A DNA stretch of 64,000 nt from Paracoccus halophilus. Lineage in GTDB: Bacteria > Pseudomonadota > Alphaproteobacteria > Rhodobacterales > Rhodobacteraceae. A program made the translations under genes and the position numbers. The stretch is from the NCBI RefSeq assembly GCF_000763905.1, contig NZ_JRKN01000020.1, forward strand, positions 1-64,000. The letters run 5' to 3'. How positions within the stretch are numbered: position 1 is the first letter of the stretch; every line of letters starts with the position of its first letter. The notes below the pieces were generated by a model. The model had not been told where the DNA came from and ran no database searches. It saw only the letters and a list, made by a program, of their open reading frames with translations. Shown here one piece after another: positions 46,272 through 55,409 of this stretch.

Positions 46272-47678
46272 ATGACTGATTCCCGCCCCGTCGTGACCCG
46301 CTTTGCCCCCTCGCCCACCGGCTATCTGCATATCGGCGGCGCGCGAACCGCGCTGTTCAACTGGCTTTACGCGCGTGGACGCAAGGGCAAGTTCCTGCTG
46401 CGAATCGAGGATACCGACCGCGCCCGCTCGACCGCCGAGGCGACCGAGGCGATCCTGCAGGGGCTGCGCTGGCTGGGGCTGGACTGGGACGGCGACCCCG
46501 TCAGCCAGTTCGCGCGGCGCGAACGCCATGCCGAGGTCGCGCGCGAGATGCTGGCCCGCGGCGCCGCCTATAAATGCTTTTCATCCCCCGAGGAAATCGA
46601 GGCATTCCGCGAAGAGGCGCGGGCCGAGGGGCGCTCGACGCTGTTTCTGTCGCCCTGGCGCGACGCCGATCCCGCCAGCCTGCCCGACGCGCCCCATGCG
46701 ATCCGGCTGAAGGCCCCGCGCGACGGTGAAACGGTCGTGCATGACGCGGTTCAGGGGGATGTGACGTTTCAGAATGCGCAGCTCGACGACATGGTCTTGC
46801 TGCGCTCGGACGGCACGCCGACCTATATGCATGCGGTGGTGGTCGACGATCACGACATGGGGGTCACGCATGTCATTCGCGGCGACGATCACCTGACCAA
46901 TGCCGCGCGCCAGATCCAGATCTATCAGGCCATGGGCTGGCAGGTCCCGGTATTCGCCCATATCCCGCTGATCCACGGCCCCGACGGCAAGAAGCTGTCC
47001 AAGCGCCACGGCGCGGTCGGCCTGCACGAATATGCCGCCATGGGCTATCCGGCGGCTGCCATGCGCAACTATCTGGCGCGGCTGGGCTGGAGCCATGGCG
47101 ATGACGAACTGTTCGACGATGCCCAGGCGCGGGAATGGTTCGACCTCGGGGGGATCGGCAAGGCGCCCGCCCGGCTGGATTTCAAGAAGCTCGAACATGT
47201 CAGCGGTCACCACATCGCGCAGATGCCCGACGATCTGCTGATCGGGGAACTGGCCGCCTATCTTGAGGCAACCGGCACTGAACCCTTGACCGCGCGCCAG
47301 ACCGACTGGCTGCGTCCCGCCCTGCCGGCGATAAAATCCAAGGCGAAAACCCTGCCAGCGCTGCTCGAACAGGGCCGCTTCGCACTGGTGCAGCGCCCGG
47401 TCGAGATCGAAGACAAGGCGGCGGCGGCGCTGGATTCCGTATCCCGTGGTATACTGGGCGAATTGACTGCCGCGGTGCAGCATGCTAGCTGGGACCGCAA
47501 CGAACTTGAGGCCGCCGCCAAGCAGATCGGCGAATCTCATGGTCTGGGGTTGGGAAAGGTGGCCGCGCCGCTCAGGGCCGCACTGGCGGGGCGCAGTTCA
47601 ACGCCCAGTGTGTTCGACATGATGTTGGCACTCGGCCGCGACGAAACGCTGGCCCGGCTTCAGGATCAGGCGGGCTGA
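46272..47678 (+). CDS. gltX: glutamate-tRNA ligase
   Basis: 468-aa class I aminoacyl-tRNA synthetase. [21 protein letters not shown] with the HIGH-type HIGG, the KLSKRHG form of [20 protein letters not shown] and [11 protein letters not shown]-like ([18 protein letters not shown]) all present; the anticodon-binding helical domain fills the C-terminus. Start chosen at 46272 by homology; the frame is open far upstream through the comEC shadow. Confidence 0.97.
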   Translation: MTDSRPVVTRFAPSPTGYLHIGGARTALFNWLYARGRKGKFLLRIEDTDRARSTAEATEAILQGLRWLGLDWDGDPVSQFARRERHAEVAREMLARGAAYKCFSSPEEIEAFREEARAEGRSTLFLSPWRDADPASLPDAPHAIRLKAPRDGETVVHDAVQGDVTFQNAQLDDMVLLRSDGTPTYMHAVVVDDHDMGVTHVIRGDDHLTNAARQIQIYQAMGWQVPVFAHIPLIHGPDGKKLSKRHGAVGLHEYAAMGYPAAAMRNYLARLGWSHGDDELFDDAQAREWFDLGGIGKAPARLDFKKLEHVSGHHIAQMPDDLLIGELAAYLEATGTEPLTARQTDWLRPALPAIKSKAKTLPALLEQGRFALVQRPVEIEDKAAAALDSVSRGILGELTAAVQHASWDRNELEAAAKQIGESHGLGLGKVAAPLRAALAGRSSTPSVFDMMLALGRDETLARLQDQAG

Positions 47679-47732
47679 CGGCCCGCGCCCATCACCCGGC
47701 CGGCGGCCGGAGACAGGTGAAAGGAACAGGGA

Positions 47733-49025
47733 ATGGCTGAAAGCAAATCCGCAAAACTGCTGATCGAAGGAAAGGAGCTTGAGCTTCCGATCCTGACGCC
47801 CACCGCAGGCCCGGATGTCGTCGATATCCGGAAACTTTACGGTCAGGCGGATGTGTTCACCTATGACCCCGGCTTCACCTCGACCGCATCCTGCGATTCG
47901 ACCATCACCTTCATCGATGGCGACAAGGGCGAGCTGTGGTATCGCGGCTACCCGATCGAGCAACTGGCCGAAAAATCGCATTACCTGGAAGTCTGCTACC
48001 TGCTGCTTTACGGCGAACTGCCCTCGAACGAGCAACTGGTCGATTTCGAGAGCCGCGTCACCAATCACACCATGGTGCATGAACAGATGCACAACTTCTT
48101 CCGCGGTTTCCGCCGGGACGCCCATCCGATGGCGACCATGGTGGCCGTGGTCGGCGCGATGTCGGCATTCTACCACGATTCGACCGATATCAACGATCCG
48201 TGGCAGCGCGAGGTCGCCTCGATCCGGCTGATCGCGAAACTGCCGACCATCGCGGCGATGGCCTATAAATATTCGATCGGCCAGCCCTTCGTCTATCCGC
48301 AGAACGATCTCGATTACGCCTCGAACTTCCTCAACATGTGCTTTTCGGTCCCGGCCGCGCGATATGTCGTCGATCCGGCGCTGGCGCGCGCCATGGACCT
48401 TATCTTCACGCTGCATGCCGATCACGAACAGAACGCCTCGACCTCGACCGTGCGTCTGGCGGGGTCGTCGGGCGCGAACCCCTTCGCCTGTATCGCGGCC
48501 GGCATCGCCTGCCTCTGGGGGCCGGCCCATGGCGGCGCCAACCAGGCCTGCCTGGAAATGCTGCGCGAGATCGGCACGGTGGAGCGCATCCCCGAATTCA
48601 TCAATCGCGCCAAGGACAAGGACGACCCGTTCCGCCTGATGGGCTTTGGTCACCGGGTCTACAAGAATTTCGACCCGCGCGCCAAGGTGATGAAGGCATC
48701 GGCCGACGAGGTGCTGGACCTGATGGGCATCGAGAATAACGAGACGCTCAGGGTCGCCAAGGAACTGGAAAAGATCGCGCTCGAGGACGAGTATTTCGTC
48801 GAGAAGAAACTCTATCCCAACGTCGATTTCTATTCCGGCATCATCCTTGAGGCGATGGGCTTCCCGACCTCGATGTTCACGCCGATCTTCGCGCTGTCGC
48901 GGACGGTCGGCTGGATCTCGCAATGGAAGGAAATGATCGCCGATCCGCAGAACAAGATCGGCCGCCCGCGCCAGCTTTACGTCGGCGCGTCCCGGCGCGA
49001 CTACAAGCCGCTGGATCAGCGCTGA
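47733..49025 (+). CDS. gltA: citrate synthase, type II
   Basis: 430-aa enzyme that condenses acetyl-CoA and oxaloacetate, the entry of the TCA cycle. [20 protein letters not shown], then [54 protein letters not shown] and [13 protein letters not shown] carry the three catalytic residues (two His and the Asp of KNVDFYSG-type [10 protein letters not shown]). The length matches the hexameric Gram-negative type. AAAGGAACAGGGA precedes the ATG. Confidence 0.98.
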   Translation: MAESKSAKLLIEGKELELPILTPTAGPDVVDIRKLYGQADVFTYDPGFTSTASCDSTITFIDGDKGELWYRGYPIEQLAEKSHYLEVCYLLLYGELPSNEQLVDFESRVTNHTMVHEQMHNFFRGFRRDAHPMATMVAVVGAMSAFYHDSTDINDPWQREVASIRLIAKLPTIAAMAYKYSIGQPFVYPQNDLDYASNFLNMCFSVPAARYVVDPALARAMDLIFTLHADHEQNASTSTVRLAGSSGANPFACIAAGIACLWGPAHGGANQACLEMLREIGTVERIPEFINRAKDKDDPFRLMGFGHRVYKNFDPRAKVMKASADEVLDLMGIENNETLRVAKELEKIALEDEYFVEKKLYPNVDFYSGIILEAMGFPTSMFTPIFALSRTVGWISQWKEMIADPQNKIGRPRQLYVGASRRDYKPLDQR

Positions 49026-49050
49026 GCGCGCCGGACGGCATCGACAGGCA

Positions 49051-49080
49051 ACGGCCCCGGAGCGAATCCGGGGCCGTTTC
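49051..49080 (+). terminator. gltA terminator
   Basis: Perfect 11-bp stem (49051-49061 with 49067-49077), GCGAA loop, followed by TTC. It lies 25 bp after the gltA stop and overlaps any long form of the next gene. Confidence 0.75.
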
Positions 49081-49081
49081 G

Positions 49082-49477
49082 CTGCGCCCGCATCATGTGC
49101 TTTGCGCGATCGGCTGGCAGGGTCGCGGCTATTCGCCGGATTTCACCGAAAACATGAACGCAATCGTGCTGGGCCGGCTGCGCGCCGATCCCGCGACCGA
49201 GGTGGTCTTTACCATGGAGGCCGATTCGATCTGCGGCCCCTGCCCGTCGCGGCGCGGCACAGGCTGCGTCTCGGCGACGCGGATCGCGGCGCTGGACCGG
49301 CGTCACGCCAGCGCGCTTGGCATCGGCCCCGGCCAGCGCATGAGCTGGGCCGAGGCGCAGGCCCGCGCGACCGAACGCCTGCGGCCCCAGGATCTGGAAC
49401 GGATCTGCCGGGGCTGCCAGTGGCTGGCGCTTGGCATGTGCCAAGCCGCGCTGGCAAAGCTACAGGGCGGGCAATGA
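49082..49477 (+). CDS. DUF1284 cysteine-rich protein
   Basis: About 131 aa. LRPHHVLCAIGWQGRGYSPDFTENM marks the start of the DUF1284 homology. Cysteines cluster as CGPCPSRRGTGC and CRGCQWLALGMCQ, suggesting a zinc or iron-sulphur site; function unknown. The start codon is unclear: the homology begins at a CTG (49082), a GTG at 49097 would cut off the conserved RPHH, and an ATG at 48923 would overlap gltA by 103 bp and read through the terminator hairpin. I give the homology boundary. Confidence 0.7.
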   Translation: MRPHHVLCAIGWQGRGYSPDFTENMNAIVLGRLRADPATEVVFTMEADSICGPCPSRRGTGCVSATRIAALDRRHASALGIGPGQRMSWAEAQARATERLRPQDLERICRGCQWLALGMCQAALAKLQGGQ

Positions 49478-49502
49478 AAAACGCCGCCCCGAAAGGGCGG
49501 CG
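49476..49502 (-). terminator. bioY terminator (probably bidirectional)
   Basis: CGCCGCCC (49482-49489) and GGGCGGCG (49495-49502) around CGAAA. On the minus strand the stem is followed by GTTTTT, a good T-run, 39 bp after the bioY stop. Confidence 0.75.
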
Positions 49503-49540
49503 CGTTCATCCGGGCAGCAAGGCCTGCGCAGGTGGCGGGC

Positions 49541-50098
49541 TCAGCGCCGGCCCAGCAGGTTCCAGCCGCCGGCGATCGCCATGGCCGCGATGACCGCCTT
49601 GACCACCGCGCCCAGCAGGAACGGCGTCACCGCCAGCGCCACGGCCTCGGCCGCGGTCTTGCCCAGCACCAGCGCCAGCGCGCCCGCGCCCGGCACGAAC
49701 AGCAGCAGCCCCGGCAGCAGCGCCGCGACGAACAGCCGGCCGACGCCGCGATCCAAGCCGCGCTCGACCAGCCAGCCGGTCAGCCAGGCCATGCCGACAA
49801 AGCCCCACAGGAAGCCCGCGGTCGGACCGATCAGCGGCGCGATCCCGCCCGAGGCGTTCGAGAATACCGGCAGGCCCATCGCGCCCTCGGCCAGATAGGC
49901 CAGCACGGTCACCGCCGCCAGACGCGAGCCATAGGCCAGACCGATCAGCGACACGGCCAGCGTCTGCAGCGTCATCGGCACCGGGAACATCGGCACGCTG
50001 GCCTGCGCCGACAGCGCCAGCAGCGCCGAACCGGCCAGGATCAGCGCGATATTCCTCAGCGCGGAACGGCCAGGAAATGCGGCTTGGGTCAAGGTCAT
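49541..50098 (-). CDS. bioY: biotin transporter BioY (ECF S-component)
   Basis: 185-aa membrane protein with six predicted spans that binds biotin for uptake. VPMFPVPMTLQTLAVSLIGL with the conserved PVP-x-TLQT, LAEGAMGLPVFSNASGGIAPLIGPTAGFLWGF with the GPTAGF motif. No BioM/BioN genes are next to it, so it either works alone or borrows a shared energising module. I found no TTATCTATAA-type BioR box upstream. Confidence 0.95.
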   Translation of the reverse strand: MTLTQAAFPGRSALRNIALILAGSALLALSAQASVPMFPVPMTLQTLAVSLIGLAYGSRLAAVTVLAYLAEGAMGLPVFSNASGGIAPLIGPTAGFLWGFVGMAWLTGWLVERGLDRGVGRLFVAALLPGLLLFVPGAGALALVLGKTAAEAVALAVTPFLLGAVVKAVIAAMAIAGGWNLLGRR

Positions 50099-50234
50099 CA
50101 GGGGGCCCCTTTTCTTCGCGAAATCATCAGGGCGGCATCATGCGCCTTCCACCCGAAAAGTCAATGTGACGCAGCCGCGGCCGGCCGCGCGCTTGGGGCT
50201 TGCGCAGAACGCCGGCCGGTGCCAAATCGGCACC

Positions 50235-50891
50235 ATGACCGAAGATCAGAAAATCGCGCTGGTGACCGGCGCTTCGCGCGGCCTTGGCGCCGCCCTGGCC
50301 GAAGCCCTCGCCGCGCGCGGCTGGCATATCGTCGCCGTCGCCCGCACCACCGGCGCGCTTGAGGAACTGGATGACCGCATTCGCCGGGCCGGCGGCTCGG
50401 CCACGCTGGCACCGATGGATGTCGGCACGCCCGAGGCGATGGGCCAGCTGGCGCAGGCGGTGATGGAGCGCTGGCGGGGCATCGACCTCTGGGCGCATTG
50501 CGCCATCCATGCCGCGCCGCTGTCGCCGGCCGGCCATATCGACGCCGGGGATTTCCAGAAATCCGTCGATCTGAACATCCTCACCACGCGCGGGCTGATC
50601 AACCTGTTCGAGCCGCTGCTGCGCGCCCGCCAGGGCACCGCGCTGTTCCTTGACGACCCGCGCGCCGGGCAGAAGTTCTTTGGCAGCTATGGCGCGACCA
50701 AGGCGGGCCAGATCGCGCTGGCCCGCAGCTGGCAGGCCGAGAACGCGCAGATCGGCCCGCGCGTCGTGATCGCCGAACCCGCGCCTATGCCAACCGCGAC
50801 CCGCGCCCGCTTCTTTCCCGGCGAGGATCGCGCGAAACTGGCCCCGTGCCGGGACGAGGCCGAACGGATTCTGGCCGAATTGCTGGACTGA
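50235..50891 (+). CDS. short-chain dehydrogenase/reductase
   Basis: 218-aa Rossmann-fold oxidoreductase. Cofactor motif ALVTGASRGLGAALAEAL, then the YxxxK active site as YGATKAGQ. The central catalytic Ser position is atypical (ALFLDDPRAGQKFFGSYGA), and the NNAG motif reads AHCAIHA, so substrate range and activity are uncertain. The start at 50235 is by homology. Single gene followed by an insertion-sequence graveyard. Confidence 0.82.
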   Translation: MTEDQKIALVTGASRGLGAALAEALAARGWHIVAVARTTGALEELDDRIRRAGGSATLAPMDVGTPEAMGQLAQAVMERWRGIDLWAHCAIHAAPLSPAGHIDAGDFQKSVDLNILTTRGLINLFEPLLRARQGTALFLDDPRAGQKFFGSYGATKAGQIALARSWQAENAQIGPRVVIAEPAPMPTATRARFFPGEDRAKLAPCRDEAERILAELLD

Positions 50892-50979
50892 GGCGCGGCG
50901 CGCGCCCTCAGCAGGAGGGGCCACGCGACAGAGCGGGGAACCCGGGGCTTTCCCGGGACAAGGCCAGCAACTGTATCGG

Positions 50980-51123
50980 TCACGCGCCTTGAGGGTCCCA
51001 TACTTTGCGGGTTCTGCCTGGAGCGTCAGCGATGGTGACGAGCCTGCGTGCGGCAGCAGTGACGATGACCTTGTGCGGTTTTCCAGCCTCGCGCAATCGC
51101 TGTGCGAATGCCTTGACTATGCC
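50980..51123 (-). pseudogene. IS110-family transposase fragment, C-terminal end
   Basis: Minus-strand codons give FAQRLREAGKPHKVIVTAAA and RRLVTIADAPGRTRKVWDP before a stop, the typical end of IS110-type (Piv/MooV) transposases. About 47 residues remain; the catalytic DEDD region is absent. Confidence 0.65.
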
Positions 51124-51189
51124 CATGCCACCCAAATGGTCATGACGCATTCTCCCGATCTTACCTGCCCGCTCAGCGAAATTCCCGTA

Positions 51190-51520
51190 TGCGGCATCCT
51201 GCTCGAGGTTTCCAGCCCGCCCCCTATGACGCCTCTGCCGGAGAGGACGGGCCGCCGAGACTGGCAGGGCGCGTCGAAGAAAGCATGGTGTCATTGCGCG
51301 AGCACGTCCTCGAATCACTGATCAAGGAGGGACGCTGGCAACAGTTCGACATCTCACTTCCCCTCGGTAAGGTTTCCCAGTTCGTTGAGGAACTCCAAGC
51401 CAGTCTTTCCGAGTTAGAGAACGTTCGCCAGCATGTTATCGGGCATTTGGGCGACGGCGATCTGCATCTGTCCGTTCAGGCCGAAAACTCAGCCGACATA
51501 GCGAAACTGGTCTACGATCA
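51190..51520 (+). pseudogene. fragment of an FAD-linked oxidase (GlcD/D-2-hydroxyacid dehydrogenase type)
   Basis: Two frames together read like the C-terminal cap domain of FAD-binding 2-hydroxyacid dehydrogenases: CGILLEVSSP from 51190, then (after a shift near 51224) GRVEESMVSLREHVLESLIK, GRWQQFDISLPLGKVSQFVEE and VIGHLGDGDLHLSVQAEN. The GHLGDGDLH motif is the usual metal-site loop. The N-terminal FAD domain is absent and the IS5 fragment follows directly, so this is a decayed remnant. Confidence 0.7.
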
Positions 51521-51527
51521 GACGCCT

Positions 51528-51930
51528 CGATGCTCCCGGAACTGCTCGAACGGATCGCGCCGGACGAAGAAATCGCTACGGTGACGGCCGACGGCGCTTC
51601 CGACACCCGTGCGTGCCATGACGCCCTCGCCGCCCGCGGTGCGGCTGCGATCATTCCGCCCCGCCGAAACGCCAGGCCGTGGAAGCCGGACACAGCCGCA
51701 GCCCGGGCGCGCAACGAGATCCTGCGGACCTCGACTCGGCCGAACGATCTCGCGGCGCTGAAGCGGGTATCGTCGCCGAAGACGAGACGAAAATGAACTG
51801 CATGAAGCGGCTTGGGCCGCGACTGATGTCACGCGAATTCGACCGACAGGCGGCCCAGGTTCAGATCCGGGCGGCAGTCATGAACCGCTTCACCGCCCTC
51901 GGCATCCCGTTTGCTGTGCCCGCAGAATAA
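51528..51930 (+). pseudogene. IS5-family transposase fragment, C-terminal part
   Basis: MLPELLERIAPDEEIATVTA then DGASDTRACHDALAARGAAA and IPPRRNARPWKPDT, followed after a frameshift near 51745 by EDETKMNCMKRLGPRLMSRE and FDRQAAQVQIRAAVMNRFTA. These are the second DDE Asp region and the Glu region (here ETKM) of an IS5-group enzyme different from the copy at 40.4-41.2 kb. The N-terminal half is missing. Confidence 0.78.
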
Positions 51931-52004
51931 GTGTATCCAGGACAAGAGGAACTCTGGCCAGCACGTGATTTGCGAAACCGCCCCTCGAACCGAACATCGC
52001 CGGA

Positions 52005-53498
52005 TCAGCTTGCAGAGCCCGCAAACCGTTGGGTGACAGCACGGCTCAGCAGCCGGGCGGTCAGTCTGGCGAAACTCTCCGCCTCGGCCCGGACATCTGT
52101 TGCAAGCCGCAGCGTGTCGGCCCGCGCGCGCCAGTCCTCAATCATCTCGCGGAATTCATCATCTTCAGGGGCAAGCTGCCGCAGGAGCGTGGCGAAATCG
52201 CCGATCGCGGCACCGTCCTGGATCTTCAGGCAGCGTCCGGCCAGCGCCAGAGCGTGGATACCGTTCGCCCCCTCGTAAATCGAGGTGATCCGGGCGTCCC
52301 GCCAGATCTGCGACAGGCCGTATTCCTCAAGATAGCCATAACCACCCAGGATCTGGATGCCCAGATCGGCGGCACGGATGCCGGCTTCGCTGCCCGCGAT
52401 CTTGCAAAGCGGGGTCAGAAGCTCGACCAGCGCCGGTCGTTCGCCGCGCTCGATCTCGGCCAGGGCGATATGGCACATGCCCCGCGCCGCAATGACCAGA
52501 TCGCGCTGTTCGTCCAGCATCCGCCGAACCCCCGGGTGATCGGTCAGCAAGGCCGGGCTGCGATCGGGTTTGTGGCCTTGCTGGCGCTCTGACGCATAGG
52601 CCAGGGAAATGTCATGGGCGCGGCTGGCATGGGCCACGCCCTGCAGGGCCACATCCAGCCGGGCATGGTTCATCATGGTGAACATGGCCGCCAGCCCCCT
52701 GCCCTCGGCCCCGATCAGCTGGGCATTTGCGCCATCGAACTCCATCTGGCAGGTGGGCGAGGCATGCAGGCCCAGCTTTTCCTCGATCCGGGTGACGGTC
52801 ACGCTGTTGCGCGCGCCGTCATGCTCCGAGGGGCACAGGAACAGCGACAGGCCCCGGGTGCCGTCCTCGGGCGTGCCGGTGCGGGCAAGGACCAGATGCA
52901 GGATGCCCTGGGACATGTCCTGATCGCCGCCCGAGATGAAGATCTTCTGCCCGTCGATCCGCCAGCCATCGCCGTCGCGGCTGGCGCGGGTGCGGATGCG
53001 CGACAGGTCGGACCCCGCGCCTGCCTCGGTCAGGCACATGGTCGAAAGCCACCGCCCCGAGGTCAGGCGCGGGATGAACTCTGCCTGCTGATCGGGCGTG
53101 CCATGCGCCATCAGGGTCGCAATCGCGCCGGGCACAAGGTTCGTGACCATCTGCAAGGCATGGTTCGCGCCGGAAAAGATTTCCGAGACGGCTGCCGCAG
53201 TCAGATGATCCATGGCCTGCCCGCCGAATGCCTCGGGGGCGGTCAGGCCCTGCCAGCCATCGCCCGCAAGTTGCCCGTAAGCATCGCCGAAACCGTCGGG
53301 CATGCGCACCCGGCCGTTTTCCAGCCGGCAGCCCTGCCGGTCGCCCGGGCCGTTCAGCGGCGCCAGCACGCCCTCGGCAAAGCTGGCGAAATGCTGCACG
53401 ACCTCACGCGAAAGATCCGCGTCCCAGTCCGGCAGGTCGCCGGCAAACAGCTGCAGGCTGCGGAAGATATCGTCAACGGGGGCCTGAAAGGGGATCAT
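52005..53498 (-). CDS. acyl-CoA dehydrogenase, DmdC-like group, possibly C-terminally shortened
   Basis: 497-aa flavoenzyme that would oxidise an acyl-CoA to the 2,3-enoyl-CoA. MCLTEAGAGSDLSRIRTRA (FAD/substrate loop), DGQKIFISGGDQDMSQGILH, NHARLDVALQGVAHA, ILGGYGYLEEYGLSQIWRDA and the catalytic Glu in SIYEGANGIHAL near 430. The large-subunit relatives I know continue about 70-90 residues further; this one ends ARLLSRAVTQRFAGSAS, 75 bp from an IS5 remnant. It is the last gene of the ten-gene operon and could prepare saturated phenylpropanoid-CoA or fatty acyl-CoA substrates. Start at 53498, 7 bp after the MBL-gene stop. Confidence 0.85.
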   Translation of the reverse strand: MIPFQAPVDDIFRSLQLFAGDLPDWDADLSREVVQHFASFAEGVLAPLNGPGDRQGCRLENGRVRMPDGFGDAYGQLAGDGWQGLTAPEAFGGQAMDHLTAAAVSEIFSGANHALQMVTNLVPGAIATLMAHGTPDQQAEFIPRLTSGRWLSTMCLTEAGAGSDLSRIRTRASRDGDGWRIDGQKIFISGGDQDMSQGILHLVLARTGTPEDGTRGLSLFLCPSEHDGARNSVTVTRIEEKLGLHASPTCQMEFDGANAQLIGAEGRGLAAMFTMMNHARLDVALQGVAHASRAHDISLAYASERQQGHKPDRSPALLTDHPGVRRMLDEQRDLVIAARGMCHIALAEIERGERPALVELLTPLCKIAGSEAGIRAADLGIQILGGYGYLEEYGLSQIWRDARITSIYEGANGIHALALAGRCLKIQDGAAIGDFATLLRQLAPEDDEFREMIEDWRARADTLRLATDVRAEAESFARLTARLLSRAVTQRFAGSAS

Positions 53499-53505
53499 GG
53501 CAACC

Positions 53506-54480
53506 TCATTCGTCCAGAACCAGCATCGAAGTGCCCCGGTCCGACACGACAAAGCGCATCAGGTCGCGGCCGATCACCAAAGGGCCGTCATAGGTCGTCC
53601 GCGTACGGGCCATCAGTTCCTCGATGGGCGGATTTCCCATCAGGACCATGTGGGAATAGACGGCGAAATCGGGATCGGCCTCGGTAAAGACGCGGCCGAC
53701 ATCCTCGGGGCTGGTGTGATGGGCCAGCACGCGCGGCGTGGCGGGGTTCTGTGCCATTTCCTCGGTCGCCATGCCGACCTCGTGGATCAGCAGGTCGGTA
53801 TCCTTGCCGAATTTCATCACGTTCCGGTCGAAGGTGGTGTCGCCGCTGATCAGCACCGACTTGCCCTTGTAGTCGATGCGATAGCCGACGGCATTGGTGA
53901 TATTCTCGCCATGATGGACCGGAAAGACCGTGACCTTGACGCCGTTTTCATCGAAAACGACGCCCTCCTCAGCCTCATGAACCTCGATCTTCACCGCCTC
54001 TTCCGGGGTCTTTTCGTCGACGATGCGGGTGTCGATATCCCATTGATGCGCCATCAGGATGCCGTCAGCCAGCTTTTGCGTGCCAAAGGGGCCATAAAGC
54101 TGAAACGGGGTCTTGCGGCCGCCGACATAGGGCACGGTAATATAGCTGGTCAGGAACATGTCGGCCAGGCCGTTCACATGATCCGAATGGAAATTGGTCA
54201 GGAAGGTCGCGTCGATCTGACCGGTCACCAGCCCGGCCTGGGCGACCCGCATGCTGGCCCCGCGCCCGGCATCGAAGAGCAGGTTCAGCCCGCCCGCCTG
54301 CACCAGATTGGCGGAACTGAAGGCGCGGGTCCGGGGCGTGGGCGTGCCGGTGCCCAGCAGCGTCACCACCAGATCGTCCGCGACAGCGGGCTGGGTTTCC
54401 TGCGCGGCCAGAGGGGCCGCAGGCATCAGGGCGATGGCTGCGGCCGCCGCGAGGCGCCGCAAGGGGGTCGGGGTCATCAT
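53506..54480 (-). CDS. exported MBL-fold metallohydrolase with altered metal motif
   Basis: 324-aa protein with a signal peptide (RRLAAAAAIALMPAAPLAAQ) and thus periplasmic. Metallo-beta-lactamase fold of the RNase Z/arylsulfatase-like branch: VTLLGTGTPTPRTRAFSSAN, FLTNFHSDHVNGL, VHHGENI, LISGDTTFD, HHTSPEDVG and YSHMVLMG. The usual T-H-x-H-x-D-H reads T-N-F-H-S-D-H, so the first zinc ligand is Asn. A periplasmic hydrolase in an aromatic-acid operon might release the acid from an ester or sulfate before TRAP uptake; this is inference. GGAGG precedes the ATG pair at 54480/54477. Confidence 0.85.
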   Translation of the reverse strand: MMTPTPLRRLAAAAAIALMPAAPLAAQETQPAVADDLVVTLLGTGTPTPRTRAFSSANLVQAGGLNLLFDAGRGASMRVAQAGLVTGQIDATFLTNFHSDHVNGLADMFLTSYITVPYVGGRKTPFQLYGPFGTQKLADGILMAHQWDIDTRIVDEKTPEEAVKIEVHEAEEGVVFDENGVKVTVFPVHHGENITNAVGYRIDYKGKSVLISGDTTFDRNVMKFGKDTDLLIHEVGMATEEMAQNPATPRVLAHHTSPEDVGRVFTEADPDFAVYSHMVLMGNPPIEELMARTRTTYDGPLVIGRDLMRFVVSDRGTSMLVLDE

Positions 54481-54518
54481 GGTTTCCTCCGTCGAAAGGA
54501 TGTGCGCGCGGAACGCGC

Positions 54519-55400
54519 CTAGCTTTTCACGCCCAAAAGGCGCATGGCGTTTTCTTTCAGGATCAGGGGTCGCACCTCGTCGCGGAAATCGGCCTTGTCA
54601 AAGGCGTCCAGCCATTTTTCCGGCGCGATCATCGGCCAGTCGCTGCCGAACAGCATCTTTTTCTTCAGCATCGTATTGGCGTATTGGATCAGGATTTTCG
54701 GGAAATACTTCGGCGACCAGCCCGACAGGTCGATATAGACATTGGGCTTGTGCTGAGCGACAGAGAGCGCCTCTTCCTGCCAGGGAAACGAGGGATGGGC
54801 CAGAATGATCGGCATGTCGGGGAAATCGACCGCCAGATCGTCCATATACATCGGGTTGGAATATTTCAGCCGCATGCCGTTGCCGCCCCGCATGCCGGAA
54901 CCCACACCGGTCTGGCCGGTATGAAACAGCGCCGGTTTTCCGGTTTCGGCAATGGCTTCGTAAAGCACATAGGCCGCCCGGTCATTGGGATAAAAGCCCT
55001 GCATGGTCGGATGGAACTTGAAGCCCTGAACGCCGTGGTTTTCCACCAGGTCGCGGGCCTCGCGCGCGCCCAGCCTGCCCTTGGCCGGATCGATCGAGGC
55101 AAAGGGGATCAGGATGTCGGAATGCCGCGCACAGGCCTCGGCCACCTCGTAATTGTCATAGCGGCGATAGCCGGTCTCGCGTTCGGAATCGACGGGAAAG
55201 ATCACCGCGGCAATATTCTTTTCGCGGTAATGGGCGGCGGTTTCATCGATGGTGGGCGGGTGGCTCCACGGTGCGCCGAAATATTTCGCCATGGTCGATT
55301 GCAACTCGTCATAGCCGTCATCGGCATGGCAGCCGCAGGATTCCTCGGCATGGGTGTGAAAGTCGATGGCGCGGATCTTGTCGAAATCGATCTTGTTCAT
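54519..55400 (-). CDS. PF04909 amidohydrolase, candidate aryl-beta-ketoacyl-CoA hydrolase (CouO-like)
   Basis: 293-aa cytosolic metal-dependent hydrolase of the Amidohydrolase_2 group: metal motif IDFHTHAEES, GFKFHPTMQGF, ILAHPSFPWQEEAL and FGSDWPMIAPEKW. In hydroxycinnamate clusters a member of this family performs hydrolytic carbon-carbon cleavage of the 3-ketoacyl-CoA, giving an aryl-acid and acetyl-CoA. The neighbours (ligase, hydratase, SDR) are exactly the preceding steps, which supports that role here; family membership itself is firm, the reaction is inferred. 9 bp after the ligase gene. Confidence 0.8.
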   Translation of the reverse strand: MNKIDFDKIRAIDFHTHAEESCGCHADDGYDELQSTMAKYFGAPWSHPPTIDETAAHYREKNIAAVIFPVDSERETGYRRYDNYEVAEACARHSDILIPFASIDPAKGRLGAREARDLVENHGVQGFKFHPTMQGFYPNDRAAYVLYEAIAETGKPALFHTGQTGVGSGMRGGNGMRLKYSNPMYMDDLAVDFPDMPIILAHPSFPWQEEALSVAQHKPNVYIDLSGWSPKYFPKILIQYANTMLKKKMLFGSDWPMIAPEKWLDAFDKADFRDEVRPLILKENAMRLLGVKS

Positions 55401-55409
55401 GTTCCCTCC

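Noticed and set aside
50099-50234. BioR or biotin-repressor box upstream of bioY
   Set aside because: No TTATCTATAA-like palindrome could be found in the upstream region.
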